From NCBI GenBank assembly GCA_903813345.2, contig CAIIXF020000005.1, forward strand, positions 16,621,375-16,685,374: a stretch of 64,000 nucleotides of DNA, given 5' to 3'. The position numbers and the translations under genes are program-made. This stretch comes from Owenia fusiformis (taxonomy: Eukaryota > Annelida > Polychaeta > Sabellida > Oweniidae). Numbering within the stretch: position 1 is the first letter of the stretch; every line of letters begins with the position of its first letter. Positions 49,217-60,729 of this stretch are shown here, in pieces. The notes under the pieces are model-generated. The model had not been told where the DNA came from and did not search any database. It saw only the letters and a list, made by a program, of their open reading frames with translations.

Positions 49217-50974
49217 TATGTTACGACTTGTGGAGATGTAGAGAATACTATATTCCTTCTACACCGAGAGTAATAGCAATTAGAAGTCCATGATCTAAAA
49301 ATGAATGAACAAGCGACCTAACTTTCATGACTCCATGTAAAACTGATATCTAAATGCAAACTGGAAACGAAAAGGGTCATTAAATAAGTAAATATAGAAA
49401 ACAATCATTAGTCGGAATAGTTTCCTTCCATGTTTTAATAGGAGCGGAAAACAATGGGATGTTCATTGAACAAAACATACGGCGTTTAGTTCATATCAAA
49501 TTCCAAAATAGTAAAAACGCTTTTAACAGTAATTTATTTTAGCAATAAAAATATAGGATATCTGATCACATGTTAGTATTCTAGGTATTTGGAGGTAAAT
49601 GAAGAACAAAATCAAACAGAATTGATGGCTTTTAACAATTTGTTTGAGAGAGGTTAGGGTAACCATTGGGTGCCTTTTTAAAGGCATGTATTGTGTAACT
49701 TAACCGTGTATATGTATACATATAGTGTTTGCCTCTCTAATAAAGAGAAAAAATAAAAACCAAAGATGAAAATACATTTATATTGAAACATCTTTTCTAG
49801 ATAGCATACCAATTGTTTCTAGATTCACAATTTTCTCAGATCTGGCCAACATTTGGTCACTGGTCAAAGCAAAAAATATGTATTGATGAAATCCAACTTA
49901 ATGAAGAAACTGAGTGGCGTGCCAGAGTAAATGCAGATGGAAAATTATCATTAATTTCCATAATACAATTTTCCATCGAACCTTCTGCTCTATGGAAAAT
50001 TGGACCAAGGGCAACACTTCCATTGCATGAATTGGAATTTCTAAACCTAATGTATTTCACTACACTACCAAAATACACTTGGAATTTACACACAACATAC
50101 CACATGTAATTGTTACAGACTCCGAACACCAACCGCCGAACATCGTCCCCGAAAACGTTTGAGACTATAACAATAAGTAACCACTTCTGGTGGTGACATA
50201 ATAACTCATTTCAAAGTCAACGCTGTGTAAGATTAATACAAGGCATTAACATGCAAAATGTCACCACCTTCCATTTGTTACAGACGCCGAACTTCTAGTG
50301 GTGACATAACAAGTATAGTATCGTCTCGATGATTGATCACATATGTCATGTCATGGAGTGGGTTTATAAACAAAAAGAATGAATTCATTGAACATTTTGA
50401 ACATTTTGCCCTTAGAACATTATATCAGATTGATTGACATGAATGTAAATATGGTATTTGAAACAATACTCGACAGCAAAGTCGATTTCCATTTAGTTGA
50501 CAATCAATTTGTTGAGTCCATTCTTTCATGCATGCAAGAGATTTGACACTCAAAGCAATGCTGTCATAATACGTTAACTTTATTTCAATAACAGACATAT
50601 GTAAATAGGTTTATTTAACTTAATCAACTTCTGCGATAAAAAGCAGAACTAATGAATATGTATATTTTAATCTTGTTTTTGTAATCTATGAGGAAATAAA
50701 GAGACAATGCAAAACACTATGGGATGGAAAAATACATTTGCATATTGCAATTTTGTTTTCCACGAATGAGAGGTGATGATAAATTGGTAATATGACTGAT
50801 TCGACAGCTAATTAAATGACAACGATAGCTGCCGCGTTGATGATACACACATCTCCTGTTTATTTATCTAATATAGAATGTAAAACAATCCCAAAAATAT
50901 ATAATTTTGTTCTGATTGTGCACATTATGGTTATACAGGGTGGTCCAAAACTGTACATTTTTATATGTATTCAG
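49217..50974. other. Gene-free spacer 3' of the GPCR gene
   Basis: AT-rich. A 98-codon open frame at 49813-50109 has no recognisable family motif. A lone mariner-type end, ACAGGGTGGTCCAAAACTG, lies at about 50936. The 3' UTR of the minus-strand GPCR gene falls in the right part. Confidence 0.5.
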
Positions 50975-52387
50975 TTACATTTGCTTTTTTAATTTCCGAC
51001 AGAAGCAGAACACATTCCGCAGAAAACGTTTGTAACCATTCCTAAAGTTTTTATTGAGCGCAGCATATAGGATGCTATTAATGCTGCTGCTTGAGTGGGC
51101 CAACTGAATGGCGACAACATAAGCGGCCTTCGGAATTATGTCGTTTGGATCAATTAGACAGATTAGCGCGTATGGAGCCCAACAAACGGCAAACACGATG
51201 AAAACAATAACCAACGTTTTGGCCAGTTTTACGTCACTGTTTTTTACTTTATTCGATCTAGACGATCTATATTCTTTAAGTGATCCCATTGTAGCGCGTC
51301 CATCTGCCATATGGAAAGAGACGCCCTTTTTAGCGTGCGACCTACTGTCCTTTTCACCTGAGTGCATGTTTCCATGCAAGTCATTTCTTGATTGTACTCC
51401 ATCTTCATTATCATTTCCACAAGGTTTCGCGATAGTACCTGTATTTGAACACCTGTTCAAGTCGGGTTCATTTATGATTGCCTCCGAATTATGATGTTCA
51501 TCTCTAATCGCCTCCGAATTATGGCGCTCATCTGTGCTCGCCTCCGAATTATGGCGCTCATCTTTTATCGCCTCCGAATTGCGATGCTCATCTGTGATCG
51601 CCTCCGAATTATGCAGTTCAACTGAGACATCGTCATCTTGTAGGCGAATGGTAAAGTCAGTCGACGTTGTAGCTGGTTGTACTTTGTTACGGTGAGTCTT
51701 TATTTTAAGTTTGCTTTTACGAACTGTCACGAATATGTTGATGTTGCAAAACAGAACTGTCAGAAGAGGCATCGTAACAAACATTATTATGAAGAACACT
51801 GTGTAAGAATAACTGGCCAGGCGATCATATGAACAAGCCATGGTTTTCAAATCATACGCATGATTGCCCCAGTCGGTGAAATTTGGAATGTCTAGAGCAA
51901 ATGCAGCTAGCCATAGTCCGCAACACATGATAAGACAGTTCTTGTGACTATAAATGACTCTATAGAGCTGGTTCTTACATATAAGCACGTATCTGTTGAT
52001 ACTGATAGCCGTGATGCTCCAGAGACTGCAGACGCAGCTCGTGACGCAGATGCTCCCAACAAAATGACAGAGCGTTGTGTTCTCATTGAAGAAATCATCA
52101 CCAACGATGACACCCATGATGCTCATGGGGTCAACGATCATTGTGACGCAAAGGTCTGCAACAGCCAGGTTTACGATGAATATGTTACTAAAACAGGAGC
52201 GCAGCGTCCTGTCGCAGTACACTGCACCAATGACGAGGATATTCCCAATGTTTCCGACAAGCGTAGTGGCGCAAAGGGATATAAAGTATGCATAATGTAA
52301 TGCCGGATCCTCCTGGAAATATGTCGCAACGCTCTCTGTTGATGTTGCATTTTCATGGATGCCAGAGTCATTCATTACCATTGTCAC
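50975..52387 (-). CDS. Class A GPCR, melatonin-receptor-like, intronless
   Basis: 470 codons, single exon. Seven membrane segments at about residues 33-57, 68-93, 107-131, 151-170, 193-222, 389-412 and 420-445. TM1 has GNILVI and TM2 has NLAVAD. Cys107 and Cys185 can form the TM3-ECL2 disulphide. TM3 ends NRY (131-133) in place of DRY. ITAISINRYVLICK followed by LY..IYS closely recalls melatonin receptors (ITGIAINRYCYIC). TM6 has CWAP (402-405), and TM7 has NSILYAALNKNFRNGYKR in place of NPxxY, again melatonin-receptor-like. N-terminal NDS, NAT and NTT sites can be glycosylated, and CFC near the C-terminus may be palmitoylated. Intracellular loop 3 is unusually long (about 165 residues) and contains five 10-residue repeats. 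Ligand unknown: the melatonin-like assignment is by motif, and an orphan receptor of the same clade is equally possible. The first Met (MTMVMND) is used; Met5 is an alternative. Confidence 0.9.
   Translation of the reverse strand: MTMVMNDSGIHENATSTESVATYFQEDPALHYAYFISLCATTLVGNIGNILVIGAVYCDRTLRSCFSNIFIVNLAVADLCVTMIVDPMSIMGVIVGDDFFNENTTLCHFVGSICVTSCVCSLWSITAISINRYVLICKNQLYRVIYSHKNCLIMCCGLWLAAFALDIPNFTDWGNHAYDLKTMACSYDRLASYSYTVFFIIMFVTMPLLTVLFCNINIFVTVRKSKLKIKTHRNKVQPATTSTDFTIRLQDDDVSVELHNSEAITDEHRNSEAIKDERHNSEASTDERHNSEAIRDEHHNSEAIINEPDLNRCSNTGTIAKPCGNDNEDGVQSRNDLHGNMHSGEKDSRSHAKKGVSFHMADGRATMGSLKEYRSSRSNKVKNSDVKLAKTLVIVFIVFAVCWAPYALICLIDPNDIIPKAAYVVAIQLAHSSSSINSILYAALNKNFRNGYKRFLRNVFCFCRKLKKQM
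51466..51620 (-). repeat. 30-bp coding repeat in GPCR intracellular loop 3
   Basis: Five in-frame 30-bp units encode HNSEAITDEH-type decapeptides (residues about 259-308). The period is a multiple of three, so copy-number changes keep the frame. The repeat is acidic and polar. Confidence 0.9.
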
Positions 52388-53376
52388 GGTTTACTTGTAT
52401 TGTATTATAAAGTCATTACCATTGCTATCTTCTTCCTCTCAAGGAATTCCACCACATTAACTTAAAGATAAACAAGACAAATTCTTTTGAGATACACGTG
52501 GAATATTTCAGTTCATAATTTTTGTTAGATTATGGCATCGACTTATTACAGTGCCTTTCGCAAAACTAAATATTGTCAAATATCAATGTTTCAGCGAGTT
52601 TTAACTCCAAAGATGTAAAAAGTATGAGTCACGTCTCAACAATCTAATTCCAAGAGTCAGAGCACCTACGTATTATTTTTGACAATTTCCTAAATCACTG
52701 GTCTAGATTTAACGAGCTCCTTCATCGAATTAATTCATTTTTCCATAAATGGTTAAACATATTTCTTTTCAAAATCCTTCTTTTCAGTGCCGGTTATCTC
52801 CTACTGTGCCTATCTGTCTACTCTACTGGCTCAGCTGGCAGTTGTGTTCCTCGTGGAGAGTTACTCTGAATAAATCTCATATTATGAATCAATTACTAAA
52901 TGGGATTACTATTGCTAAAAAGTAATTGATCTCACGCTGATCGCCGAAGCACAAACAGAAGAGGTTGATCTTAGACTTCTTTCCTTCAGAATCTTCGGAA
53001 AAGTTCCGAAGTGTCACGATTTCTGTTGAAGTATGTGTAATTAAGAACGCTTCATCTCAATTTAACTCTACTATTCAGGATTGACTTCACAATTTTTCTG
53101 CTAGCGTTCAAGTTTTCGATCGTCATGTTTTACACTAAATTATTTTTTATTTACCTATGCAGGAAGGTTTAAGCTCGTCGCTCATCATTGTTTTTAGCTC
53201 TGTTTCGAATGATCAGATGATTTATTATTTTTATAGCAGATGGATAGTGTATATCCCAGATTGTTATTTATATGTTATCCTCCTTGGGTGCTATATGTGA
53301 AATATGTTTATCATATATTCATTTTAATGTTAAATGTCAATGTTAAACTGTTTTCTACATTACTGAGCTCATAACG
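52388..53376. other. 5' flank of the GPCR gene, no other feature
   Basis: About 1 kb presumed to hold the 5' UTR and promoter. No reliable core promoter element and no coding motif were seen. Confidence 0.45.
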
Positions 53377-53587
53377 AACGTATAATTAGACCCGCTTTCT
53401 AAAAATGAGGAACGTAAACTAGATCCACTTTCTCAAAATGAGGAACGTAAATTAGATCCACTTTCTAGAAAATGAGGAACGTATAATTAGATCCACTTTC
53501 TAAAAAATGAGGAACGTATAATTAGATCCACTTTCTAAAAATGAGGAACGTATAATTAGATCCACTTTCTAAAAATGAGGACTAGAT
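53377..53587 (+). repeat. 33-35-bp minisatellite, six units
   Basis: Units of GATCCACTTTCTAAAAATGA followed by GGAACGTATAATTA. The first is a variant (GACCCGCTTTCT) and the last is truncated. Confidence 0.92.
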
Positions 53588-54083
53588 CTGCTGAAAATGC
53601 CGCGCATTTTAAATATTTTTCAAGACCCAAAAATTAAATAATATTTTATAGTGTGGATGCACTTTGGAAAAAATACAGGAAAATGAAAATTGCTGGTAAT
53701 GAATATGAATAAGCCTCTTCTCTGATCCAATTATCTAAAGAGGGACATTGGCTATCGCATATCGCAATATTTATGTGTCCAATAAATAACTCTACTAATA
53801 AATGAGTGCTAATTCAGACAAATAACCTCAATCTCTAGTTATAAAGCACTAACATCCATTACCCCTCTCAGTCCAAAACAAGAAAATACACACGGGGACT
53901 GCATGTATCACAATAACGCTTATTTTAACGTATACCATAATGTGTATTTATAAATTTTGATTACCAAGAGCTTTCAATTATAAAAATGGCTTAAAAGCTT
54001 TTAGATTAACAGTACACACCGAGATCATTGGGGAGCACAAAGGATTGTGTTTTACATATTGCCTAATGGATTTTGAGTTATTG

Positions 54084-54403
54084 TTATGCCTTGGTCACAT
54101 ATGCTCCGATCCATCGGCCGGCGCCCGGCCGATTGAGTGTTTTGTTCAATAGTGTATTCAATTTTGAACAAAATACTCAATCGGCCGGGCGCCGTAGTGA
54201 AAATCGGAGCAAACGTGACCAAGGCATAACGGATGACTCTCTGAAACTTTGCCTCTCTAATGCCTGGGTCACATTTGCTCCGATCCATCGGCCGGCGCCC
54301 GCCCGATTGAGTGTTTTGTTCAATATTGTATTCAATTTTGAACAACATACTCAATCGGCCGGGCGCCGTAGTGAAAATCGGAGCAAATGTGACCAAAGCA
54401 TAA
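54084..54403. repeat. Tandem pair of long-stem foldbacks
   Basis: Unit 1 is 54084-54229 and unit 2 is 54258-54403. Each has GCTCCGATCCATCGGCCGGC-type stems (about 55 bp) closing on a GTTTTGTTCAATA..TTTTGAACAA loop. The stems end TTATGCCTTGGTCACA, with the inverse TGTGACCAAGGCATAA-like end. The units are about 174 bp apart and nearly identical. Confidence 0.9.
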
Positions 54404-54921
54404 TGGGGTCATGGAAAATTCAAAGTCAAGGTCAATGCAAACCTTTTTGGGCTGCTTTGGTTTATATCAGAAGCCAATGAGGTGTGTATTAATGATAACT
54501 TTAAGGTTATCTCAATATCTGCTTGGAACTATACCATTGGATTACTATGGGAGTTTCCTCAAAGAGAAAATTCTTGGGATTAAGAATGGGTAACCATTTA
54601 CACAATTTGAGAAATTATTGACAAAGATGAAACCTATTACAACACCATTTATATTATTCACAAGCATTCGTAATCAATGATTCCCAGCCCTCTGAAGTTT
54701 CAAAAATAAAAATACTGGGTGTTAATTAATCCAAAGATAATCCTTGAAAATGAGAAATATTTTTGGGGATTATATAGTGCAATCCTATAGTCAATAAAAT
54801 GTTTTAAGGTATTCTGATGTTTTTTAGATGAAAAATACAAGCGAAATGCATGAAAAAGCTTCCATGATTCATTCTACACACAACTGACGGTCCTTTTGAC
54901 CACGAATTATATTCTATATTA

Positions 54922-55285
54922 ATGTGTTGGATTACTCCCATTAAAAGGCTTATATTTTCAAATTTATTTCACATTTCTGAAAAATGTCTGCTTTGTTTTC
55001 CCTTGGGGTTTTACTGGATACGAAAGACACCAAAATGGCATCATTGGGTTCTATTTGCCAAGTCATTATATTGGGTTGTCTACCAAGCCTAACTTGTTTT
55101 AGATCATCTTGTATTTGACATTTTACTGTGTTCAGTGGTGGCTTGTTTACTCGTCAGACATCTATTGCTGGCATACTATTTTCATATCTTTATTTGAAGT
55201 ACTTAGATCTAGAAATTTTAAGTGCATAAATTGTACCATCGGTACTGGACTCACATTGTGAAAATGCATTATAGATTTTACACTA
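54922..55285 (+). pseudogene. Truncated ANKH-like pseudogene
   Basis: Colinear with the last 370 bp of the intact gene (57478-57880): TGTTGGATTACTCCCAT, TTCACATTTCTGAA, AAGAAAGACACCAAAATG-like, TCTATTTGCCAAGTCATTAT, then TATTTGAAGTACTTA and the 3' flank. It lacks about 60 bp that includes the VYYPFKLY segment, has frame breaks and no upstream exon. The first three quarters of the gene are missing. Confidence 0.85.
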
Positions 55286-56235
55286 AGCTGATTGTACGAT
55301 TTCAAGCAAATTGAACGAATATCTTAGAAGATATGTTGTCAAAGCTTCTTGTTTGTTAAACCTGTGTAATATCAAGCAAATCATGTATACTTTTGAATTT
55401 ATAACATAAAAAGTTATATTTCAACAATAAAAGTGGCAGCTTTTTAAATCATTGTGAGGCATTTATGTGGACATTTAATTGCAAACCTAGAAGAAAAGGT
55501 ACCTGCACAATTTTAAGCAAATTATGAAATACTTGTGAAGTTATGACCAAAAAGACCTGAAAATTAGATTTTTGCAATAAAAATGACCACCATTTTGAAA
55601 AAGGCAAGCTTTTGAAACAAAACATTTTATGTCTTGTGAATTATGAATTGTCAAGGAAGCATGGTGTTGACAGACGGACAGACAGATTGACAGACAAGTG
55701 GGTGATAACAAAATACACATTATGTGAGCTAAAAGGTAAAAAAAGAGAAATTTCACCCTGAAATGTTTTAATAATATTTGCGCAATAGACCTTTACAATA
55801 AAAAATGCTACATTTTAGTACAACAAGGAAAAAATGAAATAATGGCAAGATTAATGATGTTTTAAGTTGAACTTTTTCAAAATGAGCAATAAGCCTATTT
55901 TGCTTAGACAGATTGCTTCCTACAACTTATGACATCATCAATCTAACCAATATATCATAGCTTACTTGATGTATCAAAAAGTGACAGTTTATTGGAAAGG
56001 TCTATTAAGCCTCCTACGTTGCCTCTGGGTGAACACATCCTTTCAGAAAAAATAAAGCACAGAATAGCTTGGTTAGCTTTAACGTGATCTATTTAGTCTT
56101 TTTCTTCACCATCTTTTACAAAGAGTAATAAATCTATCATTTATATAACTGAGACAAACTGTTGTCAAACAATTTATAAAATAATATATGTATTACACAA
56201 AACCCCCTTTTTATTCTGTATTTACGTTCATCAAA
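55286..56235 (+). repeat. Upstream unit of a segmental duplication (3' flank of the pseudogene)
   Basis: Matches the flank of the intact gene in order: 55380-55440 with about 58845-58910, 55670-55800 with about 59105-59245 (GACAGACAAGTGGGTGATAA-type block, TTTGCGCAATAGACCTTT), and 56030-56215 with about 61440-61735. The downstream unit is longer because of later insertions. Confidence 0.8.
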
Positions 56236-56459
56236 AAGATCAGACATCTATAGTACCGAGGTAATATTATGAATAAAAATATTTTAAGTGTTGCCATTTG
56301 TAAACCGTTTTTTAGAAAGACAGGTCATGTTAACTAATGTACAGTAAAGGCAAATTCGGTTTTTCGGTTTCAGAAGTCAGTATATACAGTGGATTTCATA
56401 CAGTATACATTTTAGGCAGAATTTCTCTGGGATTTCAATCTACATAACACTTCACAGAG

Positions 56460-57857
56460 ATGACTTTTAACGCACGTGATGTGACTGATACCTCTTGGGG
56501 GAAATGTATGTTTATATTTCAAATATTTATACCAACTGCTATTGCAAATATGGAGCCAGCATTAGGTAGAATTGTGGACAGTTTGAGCCAGACGTACACT
56601 CGAAATATAAATGAATCATTAACTGTATTATCATTGGTAGGTGGCTTTTCTAGCATTATTCGTGCATACTTATCACCAAGCCAGGCAACCCAAGGATTCA
56701 TCGTATTGGTGAACTCAAAAATGGACTTAAAGAAAGGACTGATCTTTGTGATTTGCAGTAGCACCATCACGGCAGGGATTTTTCTTGTGATTGGTCTTAC
56801 ACCAGTGGGATGTATCATCCAATTGATATTTCATATTACTGACCGGGAACTTGCTGAAGTTCAGTTTGGGTTGGTATCCCTCTGTCTTCTCTCGATGATC
56901 TTAAATATTGCATCTGCAATCCATGGATTATTATTAAAGAAAAAACATACCTATTTTTGTGTCTTTACTGAGTTATTGAAGTTCATCTCAAAAATGGGAA
57001 TGCTATTTTCTCTCATGGCTACCCCCCTTATAAGTAGACCTATTTTGATACCAATAATATCAGCATATGTAGCAGCATTGGTTTATCTTTTATTTAGCTA
57101 TAAAGGATATAGAATGTATTTGATCAACGATCTTCCTGATGAAAGTACAAAGAAACTGACGTACCATCAAATAATTAAACTAACAATACCACTAGGCCTG
57201 CAAGAGTTCATCGAAAAATGTGAAACTTTTATCCTCAGCTTTGTAGTAGCACAACTGGTGCCATCTGGACACGCATTTGGATCTATGCGAAGCGTAAAGC
57301 TGGCAAACATCCATGTTCTTTATACATCATTTTACTCATTGCGAAGGATGTTGGACTGTATTGCTACAACGATATCTGCATACCTAGCATCAGGAATTAA
57401 TGTATCGATACATTTTGACCATGGACTAGTTATCTGTGTCTCAGTTATTGCATTTGTTTCATTTTTGATTTCCATGGCAATATGTTGGATTACTCCCATA
57501 ACAAGGGCTATATTTTTATATTTATTTCACATTTCTGAAGAAAATTTCCTTGCAGTATACTATCCCTTTAAGTTGTATACATTCTGGCCAATTATACAAA
57601 CATTTGCTTTGTTTTCCATTGGAATTTTACTGCATAAGAAAGACACCAAAATGTTAACATTGAGTTCTATTTGCCAAGTCATTATATTGGCTTGTCTACC
57701 ATTTGCTTTAGATTATCTTGGATTTGACATTTTACTGTCTTCAGTGGTGGCTTTGTTTACTGCTCAGGCAACTACTGCAAGCATACTTTTCTCATACCTT
57801 TATTTGAAGTACTTAAGAAAATCTCATTTGCATCAAAAGCAAGTACAAACTAAATAG
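56460..57857 (+). CDS. ANKH: ANKH-like multipass transporter (MOP/MATE-fold), intronless
   Basis: 465 codons with about 11-12 hydrophobic segments spread over the length. Vertebrate ANKH is about 490 residues; it promotes export of ATP and citrate and thereby controls extracellular pyrophosphate and mineralisation. Landmarks in the same order as ANKH: FIPTAIANM near the start, VLVNSKMDLKKG (ANKH has a VFVNSKRD motif), IHGLLLKKKHTYF (ANKH HAGILLKHKYSF), PILIPIISAYVAALVYLL followed by YKGYRMYLINDLPDE, then the C-terminal half with LLHKKDTKMLTL and LDYLGFDILLSS. The basic tail ends HLHQKQVQTK. Identity is modest by eye, so it may be a divergent paralogue with altered substrate. Lack of introns suggests a retrocopy origin or intron loss. 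The start ATG follows an in-frame run without upstream ANKH-like sequence. A broken tandem relative lies 1.2 kb upstream. Confidence 0.8.
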   Translation: MTFNARDVTDTSWGKCMFIFQIFIPTAIANMEPALGRIVDSLSQTYTRNINESLTVLSLVGGFSSIIRAYLSPSQATQGFIVLVNSKMDLKKGLIFVICSSTITAGIFLVIGLTPVGCIIQLIFHITDRELAEVQFGLVSLCLLSMILNIASAIHGLLLKKKHTYFCVFTELLKFISKMGMLFSLMATPLISRPILIPIISAYVAALVYLLFSYKGYRMYLINDLPDESTKKLTYHQIIKLTIPLGLQEFIEKCETFILSFVVAQLVPSGHAFGSMRSVKLANIHVLYTSFYSLRRMLDCIATTISAYLASGINVSIHFDHGLVICVSVIAFVSFLISMAICWITPITRAIFLYLFHISEENFLAVYYPFKLYTFWPIIQTFALFSIGILLHKKDTKMLTLSSICQVIILACLPFALDYLGFDILLSSVVALFTAQATTASILFSYLYLKYLRKSHLHQKQVQTK

Positions 57858-60476
57858 TATCATGGGTACTGGGCTCACATGGTGAAAACACATTCTAGAC
57901 ATTATTGTTAACCTATACATTTAGCTACCTGTACAATTCCAAGTAAATCAATGTAACAATTTTTAATAACTGTAATACACATAGTGATATTTTGATATGA
58001 TAATAAAGGTGATGGCAATTTTAAATCTTTGCAACATATTTTGTACAAACATCCAGACGTTATTGTTTACTTTTTTTCAATCAAGTTGAATGAATACTTT
58101 TGAAGTTATGACCAAAAGAGCTGAAAACATAATTTTTTGCTTCTTGTTAACCTGTACACTTAGCTGTCTGTCCAATCTCAAGCAAATTGATAAATATTTG
58201 TGTAAAATTTCAAGCAAATTAATAAATATTTGTGTAAAATTTCAAGCAAATTGATGGAATGCTTGTAGAGTTATGACCAAAAATGAACTAAAAACCTGAT
58301 AGTTTCACAAAAACTTGCCGCCGTTTTCAACAGCCATTATTAAAGGGACAATGTGCGTAAATGAAGTCTCACTTTTGATCTTCATTGTGTTTCCAATGGA
58401 TAAATAAGTACCAGATATTTCATTTGACACCAAAAACAGCCCAAACAGACCACATCAGAGTTGACACTAGATCATGAAAAAATATTTTTGATATGTCTAT
58501 CAATTTATATGTATCAAGTTTATAGCAATGCCATAGAGAGATGGCATTGTTGTTTGCATTAATTATCCATTCATTTTTGATAGGATTTTCAACCATACGC
58601 CATCTTTTAATCCAAGAGTTATTTAAAACATAGACTGCGAAAAGTGGTCATTCACTTTTTTCAATCTCTGAACTTCATATGCCGTTTTTCTTTGCAAGTA
58701 ATTTTTTCTCACTTCAGTATTATCCCAAATAAAAGTTTTTATCATATTTGATTGACTGTGTGAGTGACATGATATAAGATCCTTTTTTCAAAAGAATGTC
58801 AGTCTATACATGTACACTAAGCTGAGCTGTACAATTTCAATCGGTATTATACTTTTGAATTTATAACACATAAAGCAATATTTTAGCAAAAATGTGGTGG
58901 CCATTTTAAATTTACGTATAAGATAAGGTACATATAGATGCAATTTTATTAAAGGAATACTTGTGGAGTTAAGACCAGAAAGAGCTAAAAAATGACCACC
59001 ATTTTGAAAAATGCATTTGAGACACCATTTATGAGGCATTTGAAGTCTTTTAATAGCCACAAATTTCAAAAGTGAAACCATTTGAATTGTTGAGGAGCCA
59101 ATCTGTTGACAGACAGACGGATGGACAAATTGACAAACAAGTGGGTGGTAACAAAAGACACATTATGTAAGCTAAAAGGCAATGAAAGAGGAATTTTAAC
59201 CTTTTAATCATGATCATATTTGCGCGATAGACCTTTCCAATTAACCATTTCACCTTTTACATAGCCGTAGGGACCGGGGCTTCGATGGGTTCGGACGAAT
59301 CCCCGGTCGGGATCCCCCCCCCCCCAAAAAAAATATTTGTGGAAAAATTCATTGCAATAACAAGAAACATATATTCAATTTATATGACCAGTGGATAGAA
59401 ATAGTAAATTTACACTTCTCTCCAAAAGATTGGCATCCTCAGGCATGGGGTGGGATTGTCTAATTTGGGGAAGACAAGCATTTGATCGAGTGGGTATTTA
59501 TCATCCATCACTTTTTAAGGAAAAATAAATCCATTGCGAAAAAATCAGTTTTTTCAGATGCACGCTCATCTCGGAGATCATTTTAGGATTAAATTGTTGC
59601 TGTTTCAGTGTATTTAGTATACGCTCTATTTTCAAGAATATCAAACTTAAAATTATATATGTTTAGCAAATAAATGGATTAAGGGAGGCAATTGAGAGTA
59701 TTCGTGCAGTCATTACGACTTTTATTGTGCGCCATGATTAAATAAGTATTACATTCTTCAAATATATTTGTTATTGAATATACTAGTATTCAGTAACTAA
59801 CTGTAGGTTCATGAGGTCATTATGAACTCCTCTATTACAAAATGAAATAGCAAATAAAATTCTTTTGATTTGGAATCTTTTCAAAAATCATCTAAAAGTG
59901 AAGGAAAGGCACTTGTCAGAATTTGACATATCTTTGAATTCTAAAGAATGAATTGGGAATGAGGATTTTTCAATGGTCGCCTGTTAAAAAATATGTTCCT
60001 TAAAGATATGTTATTATTTGCCCTTAACAAAAGTTGGCTCAATGTATGCTAACCCTGATTTTGATTTCAAACAAACAATTAAACAAGAACTACCAGATTT
60101 CAATATCTTTTCCGTAAAGGATTCACCAAAAACTATTTCAATATACACTTGTAGAAAATCAAATTGTTGCCAAACTTTTGGAGGGGTGTAAATTGTATGT
60201 ATGACAAATACAATAAATGCTTTTATGTGAGGTACACCGACGAAGGGGGAGATTTGTGGATACATAAAAAATCGAACCCCTGGTCACCAATTGCTGGCTA
60301 CGCCACTGTGTATATCAAGGAAGCTTTGATACATTCACTCTACCTAGAAATAAATAAGATGCTTTGTTTGTCTAATTGTATTATTTATTATCCCACCCTA
60401 AGTGCTTTATATGATTGTATAATAGCATTGTATAACTGCAATATAAAACCAACACTCATCGTATACAACTCTTGAG

Positions 60477-60560
60477 AACGATAACCAACTCCTGTGGATA
60501 GCGTATACAACTCCTGGGCAGCATATACAACTCTTCGACTTGATATACAACTACTGGATT
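60477..60560 (+). repeat. Short ATACAACTC repeats
   Basis: TATACAACTCYTG-like units recur about five times at 60466, 60507, 60527 and 60544 with variable spacing. Confidence 0.5.
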
Positions 60561-60619
60561 TAGATTAACCATTTATTTATTAAAGATTAGGTTGGGATAA
60601 TAAGATCATATAATGGTTG

Positions 60620-60729
60620 ATTCTGTATATCGTTATACTCTCGTGAGTATATGATATATTCACTCGTTCCCTTCAGTCACTCGTGAATATATCATATACT
60701 CACTTGAGTATAAACACGATATACGGAAT
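60620..60729. repeat. 110-bp foldback
   Basis: GTATATCGTTATACTC and GTGAGTATATGATATATTCA on the left are mirrored on the right by TGAATATATCATATACTCAC and GAGTATAAACACGATATAC. Confidence 0.8.

Noticed and set aside
49813-50132. ORFs of 98 and 91 codons
   Set aside because: They overlap on opposite strands, have no motif and no splice context; treated as chance.
51944-52300. Plus-strand ORFs opposite the GPCR
   Set aside because: Shadows of the GPCR coding strand.
54052-54480. ORFs of 114 and 135 codons with repeated peptides
   Set aside because: They are translations of the two foldbacks, explained by the inverted DNA.
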